Assembly: GCA_946188155.1 (NCBI GenBank)
Contig: CAMHUC010000005.1
Coordinates: forward strand, 34,222-98,221
Source of the DNA: an uncultured bacterium
Lineage (GTDB): Bacteria > Bacteroidota > Bacteroidia > Bacteroidales > Bacteroidaceae
DNA length: 64,000 nucleotides
Direction: 5' to 3'
Of this stretch, positions 1 through 7,288 are shown piece after piece. Within the stretch, counting starts at the first letter, position 1. Every line of letters begins with the position of its first letter. The position numbers were made by a program, and so were the translations under genes. A model generated the notes under the pieces. The model had not been told where the DNA came from and did no database searches. It saw only the letters and a program-made list of their open reading frames with translations.

Positions 1-1392
1 ATCATGGCCTCGCTCGAGATGCTTTTCAAGAACCCCATCCTCATCATCAGCTACTTCGCCGCCCTGCTCTTCATCTCGTGGCAGCTGACGCTCTTCACCC
101 TCATCATCGTGCCCGTCATGGGCTGGCTGATGGGCTGGGTGGGCCGCAAGTTGAAAGCGCAGTCGATACAGGCACAAGCCTTGTGGAGCGACACGATGAG
201 TCAGGTGGAGGAAACACTCGGTGGCCTGCGCATCATCAAGGCCTTCTGCGCCGAGGGTAAGATGAACCGCCGCTTCGACCGCATCAACTCTGCCTACCGC
301 AACGATATCATGCGGGTAAACATCCGCCAGTCGTCGGCACACCCCATGTCGGAGTTCCTCGGCACCATCATGATTGTCATCGTGCTCTGGTTCGGCGGTG
401 TGCTGGTGCTTAACAACCACACACTCTCGGGGCCCATCTTTATCTACTATATGGTGATGCTCTACTCCATCATCAACCCCCTGAAGGATTTCTCAAAGGC
501 TGGCTATAACATCCCCAAGGGGCTGGCCTCCATGGAGCGCGTCGACAAGATCCTGATGGCAGAGAACACCATCAAGGAGCCACGACATCCGAAGCGCCTG
601 CCCAGCTTTGAGCACCAGATAGAATTCCGAAATGTCTCATTCAAATATGGCGAACAGTGGGTGCTGCGCGACATCAACCTCACCATCCCCAAGGGCAAGA
701 CCATCGCCCTGGTGGGGCAGAGCGGCTCAGGCAAGTCGACACTCGTGGACCTCATACCCCGCTATTACGACGTGCAGCAGGGCGAGGTGCTCATCGACGG
801 CATCAACGTCAAGGATGTGGGCATCCACGACCTGCGCCAGCTCATCGGCAACGTCAATCAGGAGGCCATCCTCTTCAACGACTCCTTCCGCAACAACATC
901 GCCTTCGGCATCCCGGAAAATCCGGAATATCCGGAAAGACCGGAAAGACCGGAAAATCCGGAAAGACCGGAAAATCCGCCCCTCCAGGCCCGCATCGAGG
1001 AGGCCGCCCACATCGCCAATGCCTACGACTTCATCATGGCCTCGGAGGCAGGCTTCGACACCAATATCGGCGACCGGGGCAGCCGACTCTCCGGCGGTCA
1101 GCGACAGCGCGTCTCCATTGCCCGTGCCATCCTGAAGAACCCGCCCATCCTCATCCTCGACGAGGCCACCTCAGCCCTCGACACCGAGAGCGAGCGGCTG
1201 GTGCAGGATGCCCTGGAGCGGCTGATGAAGACCCGTACGACGATAGCCATCGCCCACCGTCTGTCGACGATTAAGAATGCCGACGAGATTTGCGTGCTGC
1301 ACGAGGGCCGTATCGTGGAGCGGGGCACCCATGAGGAACTGCTCGCCATCGACGGCTACTACAAACGGCTACAGGAGATGCAGAAGGTGTGA
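1..1392 (+). CDS. MsbA-like ABC exporter, 5' end outside window
   Basis: Half-transporter with a membrane domain fused to an ATPase domain, the type that flips lipid A or other envelope lipids across the inner membrane. The frame is open to the window edge. MsbA-type proteins are about 580-600 residues, so roughly 120-140 N-terminal residues are missing. Counting from the ATG at position 4: Walker A GQSGSGKST at 238-246, Q-loop near 286, signature LSGGQ at 362-366, Walker B ILILDEATS at 382-390, and the H-loop in IAHR. Between the Q-loop and the signature lies an insertion of P-E-N/R/Y triplets (residues 303-327), encoded by a 9-bp DNA repeat and absent from usual family members. The next gene starts 28 bp downstream, so they are probably co-transcribed. 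The lipid substrate is inferred from the envelope-gene neighbours. It could be another exporter of the same fold. Confidence 0.9.
   Translation: MMASLEMLFKNPILIISYFAALLFISWQLTLFTLIIVPVMGWLMGWVGRKLKAQSIQAQALWSDTMSQVEETLGGLRIIKAFCAEGKMNRRFDRINSAYRNDIMRVNIRQSSAHPMSEFLGTIMIVIVLWFGGVLVLNNHTLSGPIFIYYMVMLYSIINPLKDFSKAGYNIPKGLASMERVDKILMAENTIKEPRHPKRLPSFEHQIEFRNVSFKYGEQWVLRDINLTIPKGKTIALVGQSGSGKSTLVDLIPRYYDVQQGEVLIDGINVKDVGIHDLRQLIGNVNQEAILFNDSFRNNIAFGIPENPEYPERPERPENPERPENPPLQARIEEAAHIANAYDFIMASEAGFDTNIGDRGSRLSGGQRQRVSIARAILKNPPILILDEATSALDTESERLVQDALERLMKTRTTIAIAHRLSTIKNADEICVLHEGRIVERGTHEELLAIDGYYKRLQEMQKV
913..978 (+). repeat. In-frame 9-bp repeat array (CCGGAAAAT-type) inside the ABC exporter
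   Basis: About seven units of CCGGAAAAT, CCGGAATAT or CCGGAAAGA run head to tail and are read as Pro-Glu-Asn/Tyr/Arg. The array sits in the nucleotide-binding domain between Q-loop and signature motif and keeps the frame. Closely related units occur at 4062-4104 and 36934-36976 in unrelated genes. Confidence 0.85.
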
Positions 1393-1419
1393 AAAAGAAA
1401 GAGGAAAGAGAAAAGAGAA

Positions 1420-3234
1420 ATGAAGAGTAGAATGCTTTTCTTGCTGAATACATATCTGTGGACGGTGCTGGTGTTCATCATCGCCAAGGTGGTGTTTATG
1501 CTCGCCTGCCATGAGGGACACGTGTTCACCATTGCCGACGTGTGGCAGGTCATCGGCCACGGACTGTCGCTCGACCTCTCCACGTCGCTCTATATCCTCA
1601 TTGTACCCTTCCTGCTGACAATGGTGAGCGTATGGTATAGTCCGAGGTGGATGGGCAAGGCACTGAAAGCCTACTTTGCCATCATCGCCTTGACACTGGC
1701 GATCGCCTTCACGGCCGACACCAGCCTCTACCCCTTCTGGGGCTTCAAGCTCGATGCCTCCTGTCTGCAGTATCTCGAAACGCCTACCGAGGCGGCCGCC
1801 AACGTCACCACTGGCTATCTCGCCGTCCGTCTGGTCATCCTCATCGCCATCGCCGCCCTCATCTACTGGGGCTACCCTACAAGCAAATCATATCTCTCAC
1901 CTCTCACCTCTTACCACTCCCCACTCAAAGAAACCCTCCTCCACCTACTTCTCATCCCCGTTATCGTCATCGGCATCCGGGGCGGCTTTGACGAGTCGAC
2001 CACCAACGTGGGACAGGTGTACTTCTCACAAAACCAGTTCCTGAACCACGCGGCTGTCAATCCCGTGTTCAATTTCCTCTCCTCCTTCGAGAAGACTGCC
2101 AGCAATATCGTAGACTATGACTACTACAGTCAGACCGAGTGCGACCAGCTGATGGAGGGCCTCTACCCCACTACATCGACAGATACCGACACGCTGCTCA
2201 CCACCACCCGCCCCAACATCGTTATCATACTGATGGAGAGTGCGGGCGACGTGTTCGCACAGGCCATGCCCCGATTGCAACAGCTACGGAAGGAAGGCAT
2301 CGATTTCAGCGACTGCTACGCCAACTCGTGGCGCACCGACCGCGGCACCGTTTGCACCTATAGCGGCTACCCCTCCTTCCCCACCTCGTCGGTGATGAAG
2401 ATGCCCAAGAAGGCAGCTCACCTGCCAAGCATCGCCTCCACCCTCAGAGAGCAGGGCTACCAGACGCATTATCTATATGGTGGCGACATCAACTTCACCA
2501 ACATGCGCAGCTACCTGATAGCCACCGGCTGGGAGCAACTCACTTGGAAGGCCGACTACACACTCGCAGAGCAGAACACGGCAGAATGGGGCGTGCGCGA
2601 CGGCATCACCTTCGAGACCCTCTACCAGATGATCACGCTCCCCCGCACCCCCGCTCCCCCGCACCCCCGCCAACTCATCGGCTTCTCCACCCTGAGCACC
2701 CATCAGCCGTGGGATGTGCCTATCCATCAATATGACGACGAGATTCTCAACGCCTTCTACTATCTTGACCAGTGCATCGGCGACTTCGTGGACCGTCTGA
2801 AGCAACGGCCTGAATGGAAAGACCTGCTGCTCATCTTCCTGCCCGACCACAGCATGGACTATGGCGACTGCGTGGAGACCGAGCAGCTGCGCAACAAGAT
2901 TCCGATGGTGTGGGTGGGAGGAGCCGTCAGGGAGCCGCGACGCATCACAGCCACCTGCAACCAGACAGACCTCGCCGCCACTCTGCTGGCACAGATGCAG
3001 CTGCCTCACGACCAGTTCCGTTGGAGCCGCGACGTGCTGAGCCGGAACTATCGGTACCCCTTCGCCGTACACAACTACAACAACGGCTACTCGCTCGTCG
3101 ACTCCACGGGCTACATGGTCTACGACCTCGACTCCCGCCAGGTCATCGCCGACAAGAGCAGCGACAGTCCCAGGCTGGAGCGCATGGGCAAGGCCATCCT
3201 GCAGGCCACCACTAAGGACCTGAAGGAAAAATGA
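1420..3234 (+). CDS. LtaS-family sulfatase-fold membrane enzyme (604 aa)
   Basis: Alkaline-phosphatase-superfamily membrane enzyme of the kind annotated 'LTA synthase family'. Such enzymes transfer phospho-alcohol groups to envelope polymers or lipids outside the inner membrane. About four to five N-terminal membrane spans (residues 8-190) precede the catalytic domain. Candidate metal and nucleophile residues are E273 in ILMESAGD, T310 in RTDRGT, and D476-H477 in FLPDHSMDYG. In a Gram-negative bacterium the product is unlikely to be lipoteichoic acid; phosphoglycerol or phosphoethanolamine decoration of LPS or glycolipid is my inference. Two low-complexity insertions of intergenic-repeat type lie in frame at residues 154-169 and 408-416. 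The purine-rich stretch before the ATG (AAAGAGAAAAGAGAA) is itself repeat-like. The gene lies between the exporter and a paralogue. Confidence 0.82.
   Translation: MKSRMLFLLNTYLWTVLVFIIAKVVFMLACHEGHVFTIADVWQVIGHGLSLDLSTSLYILIVPFLLTMVSVWYSPRWMGKALKAYFAIIALTLAIAFTADTSLYPFWGFKLDASCLQYLETPTEAAANVTTGYLAVRLVILIAIAALIYWGYPTSKSYLSPLTSYHSPLKETLLHLLLIPVIVIGIRGGFDESTTNVGQVYFSQNQFLNHAAVNPVFNFLSSFEKTASNIVDYDYYSQTECDQLMEGLYPTTSTDTDTLLTTTRPNIVIILMESAGDVFAQAMPRLQQLRKEGIDFSDCYANSWRTDRGTVCTYSGYPSFPTSSVMKMPKKAAHLPSIASTLREQGYQTHYLYGGDINFTNMRSYLIATGWEQLTWKADYTLAEQNTAEWGVRDGITFETLYQMITLPRTPAPPHPRQLIGFSTLSTHQPWDVPIHQYDDEILNAFYYLDQCIGDFVDRLKQRPEWKDLLLIFLPDHSMDYGDCVETEQLRNKIPMVWVGGAVREPRRITATCNQTDLAATLLAQMQLPHDQFRWSRDVLSRNYRYPFAVHNYNNGYSLVDSTGYMVYDLDSRQVIADKSSDSPRLERMGKAILQATTKDLKEK
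1893..1927 (+). repeat. In-frame TCTCACC-type phrase repeat
   Basis: The stretch repeats CTCTCACCT and CTTACCACTCC and encodes Ser/Leu/Pro/Tyr-rich residues between two membrane spans of the LtaS-family protein. The same CTCACCTCTTACC phrase occurs in a gene junction near 9997-10015, so an intergenic-type repeat appears to have been tolerated inside a coding sequence. Confidence 0.6.
2641..2670 (+). repeat. In-frame CCCCGCACC repeat
   Basis: About three units of CCCCCGCACC / CCCCCGCTCC encode a Pro-rich loop (PRTPAPPHP) in the catalytic domain of the LtaS-family enzyme, between the metal-site segments. It is short, so slippage alone could explain it. Confidence 0.5.
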
Positions 3235-3258
3235 AGAATGAAGAATGAAGAATGAAGA
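3229..3258 (+). repeat. ATGAAGA tandem repeat at a gene junction
   Basis: Four copies of AATGAAG lie across the stop of the upstream gene (TGA 3232-3234) and the start of the downstream gene. Every unit carries an overlapping ATG/TGA, so the array supplies both a stop and several candidate starts. The same phrase appears in frame inside the GT4 gene near 34668-34810. Confidence 0.8.
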
Positions 3259-5257
3259 ACTTGCTACTGCATCTCGTTACACAAGGTTTAGAGTACTGTA
3301 TCCTCTCAGTACGCTGATTGGAAACCTGCTGCTGGCGTACGCGGCCTACTTCGTAGCCCGCGTCGCCTACCTGCTGGTGAACCTGAGCTACTTCAGCCAG
3401 GGGATGACTTTCTCTCATCTGATGGAACTCTTTGGCGGCGGACTGGTGTTCGACACATCCGCCATCCTCGTCACCAACATCCCCCACATCGTGCTGATGC
3501 TCCTGCCCTGGCACGGCAAGGAGACAAAGGCGTACCATACCGCCTGCCGCTGGGTGTTCATCGCCATCAACGGCTTGGCACTGGCCGTGAACCTCTGCGA
3601 CAGCGTCTACTTCCGCTACACCATGCGGCGCACCACGACCACCGTGTTCAGCGAGTTCTCCAACGAGGGCAACCTCGGTGGCATCTTCCTCACCGAGACG
3701 CTCCGCCACTTCTACCTCGTAGCTCTCTTCCTGCTCGTGCTCTGGGGCATGTACCGTCTCTACCGCGACTACCGCCCCCTGCGAGACTATCGCTGGTGGC
3801 ATTACGACCTGTCGATGCTGCTATCCCTCTGCGCCGTGGCCCCCTTCGTGGTGGCAGGCATCCGTGGAGGCTTTGCCACTGCCGTGCGCCCCATCACCAT
3901 CTCCAACGCCAACCAGTATGCCGACCGCCCCATCGAGGCGGCACTGGTGCTCAACACTCCCTTCTCGCTCTACCGTACCATCGGCAAGGACGTGTTTGTG
4001 GTGCCCGAATATTTCAGCAGTGAGCAGGAGCTGGCGGCCGTCTACTCGCCAATACACCATCCTGGAATATCCGGAAAGCCCGGGATATCCGGGATATCCG
4101 GCGATTCCGCCTCCACTCCCAAGAAGAATGTCGTCATCCTCATCGTGGAGAGCTTCGGCCGCGAGTACATCGGCGCCCTAAACCGCACCCTGGAGAACAG
4201 CCACTACCGGGGCTACACCCCTCATATCGACTCGCTCATCGCCCGCAGCACCACCTTCACCCACTCCTACTGCAACGGGCGCAAGTCGATCGACGGCATG
4301 CCCTCCATCCTGTCAAGCATACCGATGTTCGTAGAGCCATTCTTCCTTACGCCCGCCTCGATGAACCACGTGACGGGCATCGCGGGCCTGCTCGCCAAGA
4401 AAGGCTACCAGACGGCCTTCTTCCACGGGGCACAGCGAGGCTCGATGGGATTCATGGCCTTCGCACGCAGCACCGGATTCCAAGACTATTACGGCCGTGA
4501 GGACTTCAACCAGGACCCGCGCTTCCGTGGCGATGCCGACTTCGACGGCATGTGGGCCATCTGGGACGAGCCCTTCCTGCAATACTATGCCGCGAAGATG
4601 TCGGAGATGCGCCAGCCTTTCATGACGGCCGTCTTTACAGCATCCAGCCACCACCCCTACCAGATACCCGAGAAGTACCGCGAGGTGTATCCCGAAGAAG
4701 GCATCGTCATGCACAAGTGCATCCGATATACCGACATGGCACTGGGCCGATTCTTCCAGACGGCCAGCCGTCAGCCGTGGTTCAAGAACACCATCTTCGT
4801 GCTCACCAGCGACCACACCAACCTCTCCGACCACGCCGAATATCAGACCGACCTGGGCGGCTTCTGCTCACCTATCATTATATATGAACCGGGGCAGCAG
4901 CCGCAGATGCTCGACAAGATAGCCCAGCAGATTGACATCCTGCCCACCGTGATGGGCATGCTCCACTACGACGAGCCCTATCTCGCCTTCGGCATCGACC
5001 TGCTGAACACGCCGGCAGAGGACACCTGGGCCGTGAACTATATGAACGGCATCTACCAGTACGTGAAGCACGGCCACGTGCTGCAGTTCGACGGCCAGAA
5101 GACCCGTGCCGTCTACTCTCTCAAGGACTCGCTGATGCAGCATAACATCATAGGCCGTCTGCCCCAGCAGCCTCAGATGGAGCGCGAGCTGAAGGCTATC
5201 ATCCAGCAGTACATGGAGCGCATGACCCAAGACCGTCTGATGCCAGAAAGTGAATAA
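3245..5257 (+). CDS. Second LtaS-family sulfatase-fold membrane enzyme (670 aa)
   Basis: Paralogue-like enzyme of the same fold as its upstream neighbour but in a different subgroup. It has about five membrane spans (residues 20-210) followed by an extracytoplasmic catalytic domain. Candidate catalytic residues are E302 in ILIVESFGRE, a Ser (S348) in CNGRKSIDGMP where LtaS uses Thr, and the Asp-His of LTSDHTN. The GMPS and HHPYQIPE segments are typical of this family. The start falls inside the ATGAAGA repeat; the ATG at 3245 gives the longest frame, 10 bp after the previous stop, and the ATG at 3252 is out of frame. A Gly-Ile-Ser-rich insertion (residues 272-287), encoded by the TATCCGGAA repeat, lies just before the catalytic domain. 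Its likely role is phospho-substituent transfer to a surface glycolipid, with the substrate unknown. Confidence 0.82.
   Translation: MKNEELATASRYTRFRVLYPLSTLIGNLLLAYAAYFVARVAYLLVNLSYFSQGMTFSHLMELFGGGLVFDTSAILVTNIPHIVLMLLPWHGKETKAYHTACRWVFIAINGLALAVNLCDSVYFRYTMRRTTTTVFSEFSNEGNLGGIFLTETLRHFYLVALFLLVLWGMYRLYRDYRPLRDYRWWHYDLSMLLSLCAVAPFVVAGIRGGFATAVRPITISNANQYADRPIEAALVLNTPFSLYRTIGKDVFVVPEYFSSEQELAAVYSPIHHPGISGKPGISGISGDSASTPKKNVVILIVESFGREYIGALNRTLENSHYRGYTPHIDSLIARSTTFTHSYCNGRKSIDGMPSILSSIPMFVEPFFLTPASMNHVTGIAGLLAKKGYQTAFFHGAQRGSMGFMAFARSTGFQDYYGREDFNQDPRFRGDADFDGMWAIWDEPFLQYYAAKMSEMRQPFMTAVFTASSHHPYQIPEKYREVYPEEGIVMHKCIRYTDMALGRFFQTASRQPWFKNTIFVLTSDHTNLSDHAEYQTDLGGFCSPIIIYEPGQQPQMLDKIAQQIDILPTVMGMLHYDEPYLAFGIDLLNTPAEDTWAVNYMNGIYQYVKHGHVLQFDGQKTRAVYSLKDSLMQHNIIGRLPQQPQMERELKAIIQQYMERMTQDRLMPESE
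4062..4104 (+). repeat. In-frame TATCCGGAA / TATCCGGGA repeat
   Basis: Four to five 9-bp units of ATATCCGGR form a linker between the membrane and catalytic domains of the second LtaS-family enzyme. They are the same nine-base phrase as in the exporter but read in another frame, as Gly-Ile-Ser. Confidence 0.8.
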
Positions 5258-5280
5258 TGAATAGTGATTAGTGAATAATG
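5248..5280 (+). repeat. GAATAATGAATAG phrase repeat at a gene junction
   Basis: The array GTGAATAATGAATAGTGAT (19 bp), followed by a further TAGTGAATAATG, covers the stop codon of the preceding gene and the ATG of the following one. Each unit contains stop codons and near-start codons, as in the other junction arrays of this window. Confidence 0.7.
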
Positions 5281-6303
5281 ATACTTATTAGAGGAAAAGA
5301 AGGCTTCCTGCACCGCACAGGCAAGGAGATACAGAACGTGTTTCAAAACCTTTTCAAGCAGCGCGGCAAGTGGCGGCGCAAGGCTCTGGAGGTGGCCCCC
5401 TACTATACGGCCGACGCTCCTCGGGCGAAGAACGAGCACAAGCAGATCGTCTGTATGTACGACGGCCGCATGGACCACGGCGGCATCGCCGACCGTCTGC
5501 GCGGTGCCGTCTCGTCCTACTATGTCGCCAAGGAGATGGGCTACGACTTCCGCATCTTCTTCGACCACCCCTTCCACCTGGAGGACTACCTCATCCCCAG
5601 TCGCGTAGACTGGCGTATCTCGCCAGTTGACCTCTGCTACAACCCCCAGGACGCCGAGCCCATGTTCTGCGGCAGCAACGGCACCCTCGTGGAGCCGTTC
5701 TTCCAGAAACTGTGGTTCCGTAAGCGCTTCCGTGAGGCCAGGAAGCAGTTGCACGTCTACACCAACGCCCTGCTCCTGCCCAGGAGCAAGCGGTATGGCG
5801 AACTCTTCCGTGAACTGTTCCGCCCCAGCGAACGGCTCGAAAAGGCCCTCCAGCAGTATGGCGAGCCACTGAAGGGTGGCTACATCACCGTCTCTCTCCG
5901 CTTCATCGGACTGCTCGACGACTTCACCGAGCGCGACGGCAAGCACATCTCCAAAGAGGAGCAGCAGCGGCTGATGGAGCGCTGCGTGGCGCAGGTCCGA
6001 AAGATTCACGACCGCCAGCCCGCGAAGAAGGTTCTGCTCACCAGCGACAGCACCCGCTTCCTGCGCTATGCTGCCGAGCAGTTGCCGTTCGTGTACTATA
6101 TCCCCGGCGACGTGGTCCATATCGACTATCAGGACGCGACCTCCGACGACATCAACATGAAGCTCTTCGTGGATATGTACCTCATCAGCCGTGCCGACGA
6201 GGCCTTCCTCCTACAGACCGACAAGATGTACAACAGCGGTTTCCCCCGCCGGGCCGCCCAGATCACGGGCATCCCCTTCCATCACGTCCGCTTCTCGGAA
6301 TAG
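5278..6303 (+). CDS. Putative fucosyltransferase-like glycosyltransferase (341 aa)
   Basis: Soluble protein without a signal peptide. Residues around 62-90 read MDHGGIADRLRG followed by an FFDHPFH segment, resembling the donor-site region of O-fucosyltransferase/NodZ-like GT-B enzymes. A C-terminal segment LLTSDSTRFLRYA fits the nucleotide-sugar-binding half. This suggests transfer of a (deoxy)sugar to a surface glycan, consistent with the envelope genes around it. The start ATG at 5278 is built from the junction repeat. The gene converges on the GT8-like gene across a long inverted repeat. I do not recognise an exact family; GT11, GT23 or GT65-like clans are alternatives. Confidence 0.65.
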   Translation: MILIRGKEGFLHRTGKEIQNVFQNLFKQRGKWRRKALEVAPYYTADAPRAKNEHKQIVCMYDGRMDHGGIADRLRGAVSSYYVAKEMGYDFRIFFDHPFHLEDYLIPSRVDWRISPVDLCYNPQDAEPMFCGSNGTLVEPFFQKLWFRKRFREARKQLHVYTNALLLPRSKRYGELFRELFRPSERLEKALQQYGEPLKGGYITVSLRFIGLLDDFTERDGKHISKEEQQRLMERCVAQVRKIHDRQPAKKVLLTSDSTRFLRYAAEQLPFVYYIPGDVVHIDYQDATSDDINMKLFVDMYLISRADEAFLLQTDKMYNSGFPRRAAQITGIPFHHVRFSE

Positions 6304-6434
6304 TAGTTTATAGTTTAGGGTTTATAGTTTATAGCTGATTACTTTACCAGCAACCTGCCAACATCTGCCAGCAAATCTAATCATCTATAAACTATAAACT
6401 ATAAACCCTAAACTATAAACTCTAAACTATAAAC
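6304..6434. repeat. Long inverted repeat of TTTATAGTTTAG phrases, bidirectional terminator candidate
   Basis: The left arm (6304-6334) is built of TAGTTTATAGTTTAGGG and related units. The right arm (6385-6434) carries the complementary CCCTAAACTATAAAC units. They flank a 50-bp unique spacer between two converging genes and can form a long AT-rich hairpin. The right arm extends into the GT8-like gene and supplies its last codons and TAG stop. Confidence 0.8.
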
Positions 6435-7288
6435 CTGAAATCCCTGTCCTTGAACACCTTGCTGACCAGCCCCCTAAGCCGGCGCGCCGTGTTCGACCTA
6501 TACACATAGATCGGCAGCTGCGCGAAGTCGAGAGCCTCATACATCCGCATCTCCTCTTCCGGCGAGGCCTTGGTGAGCAGCACGCGGGCCATCAGCTCCA
6601 TGCCTGCCTTGATCCAATACTCCTTCGAGGCCCAGTAGTGGGCTATCACGGGATAAGTCTCGCGCAGGCCTACGCGTTCGAAGAGTGCCACCGAGATCGA
6701 GTACTGCTCGATGACGATGCGCTCGGCCCCGTCGCTTAGCATGCCGTCGCAGAGGGCGAGCGCAGTTGTCAGTACTTCCTGTGCCTTGGCGTGGGGGATG
6801 CCCACCACGCCGGCCCGATACATATTGTGCTGCCGTCCGAGGGTGATGCCGTCGTAGGTGCGCCCGGCGACGGTCTTCCACATCCTGAGCGTTTTGGTCT
6901 TCATCCCGCTGGGATGCCCCTCGTTCTCGTCCATCAGCCCTACGCCCTCAGCCAGGGCCCGTTTCAGTTCGTTGATGTCACCATAGAGAATGGTGTCGCA
7001 GTCGAGATAGAGGATGTCGTCGTGGGGATAGCGACTGCTGACGTGCTCTATGGCCTTGATCTTGGCGCGCCAGAAGAAGTGGTGCTCTCCCTGCCAGGCG
7101 TCTATCACCTCGTCGCCGATGGCAATAATCTCCACCCACTGCTCCATGTGCCGGTACAACTGCGGGGCCGTTGTCACCATCACGATGCGGTCCTCTGCCG
7201 TCAGCTGCCTTCTGAAAGACAGCATCGACAGATAGGCCTGTACGTGGAACTCGGTCTTCTCTCCGAATGTTAGATATAGTATTGTCAT
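6422..7288 (-). CDS. GT8-like glycosyltransferase (288 aa)
   Basis: Predicted cytoplasmic or peripheral glycosyltransferase. The segment YLDCDTILYGDI (near residue 94) is the metal-binding D-x-D of GT8-like enzymes, followed by an acceptor-site region with MYRAGVVGIP. It is last in a five-gene minus-strand operon and overlaps its upstream neighbour by 4 bp (ATGA), which suggests translational coupling. Its terminal residues FIV and the stop codon come from the junction repeat. It probably adds a hexose to LPS or a capsule precursor; donor and acceptor cannot be read from sequence. Confidence 0.72.
   Translation of the reverse strand: MTILYLTFGEKTEFHVQAYLSMLSFRRQLTAEDRIVMVTTAPQLYRHMEQWVEIIAIGDEVIDAWQGEHHFFWRAKIKAIEHVSSRYPHDDILYLDCDTILYGDINELKRALAEGVGLMDENEGHPSGMKTKTLRMWKTVAGRTYDGITLGRQHNMYRAGVVGIPHAKAQEVLTTALALCDGMLSDGAERIVIEQYSISVALFERVGLRETYPVIAHYWASKEYWIKAGMELMARVLLTKASPEEEMRMYEALDFAQLPIYVYRSNTARRLRGLVSKVFKDRDFRFIV

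Noticed and set aside
1..1392. ATG at position 4 as the true start of the ABC exporter
   Set aside because: The frame is open to the window edge and over 100 residues of the membrane domain would be missing; the gene begins outside.
2473..3072. Long antisense frame within the first LtaS-family gene
   Set aside because: No recognisable motif; composition is that of a shadow frame of the plus-strand enzyme.
6303..6434. TTTATAGTTTAG units as a transposon insertion
   Set aside because: No reading frame, no target duplication and the units recur as short phrases at other junctions, so a junction repeat is more likely.
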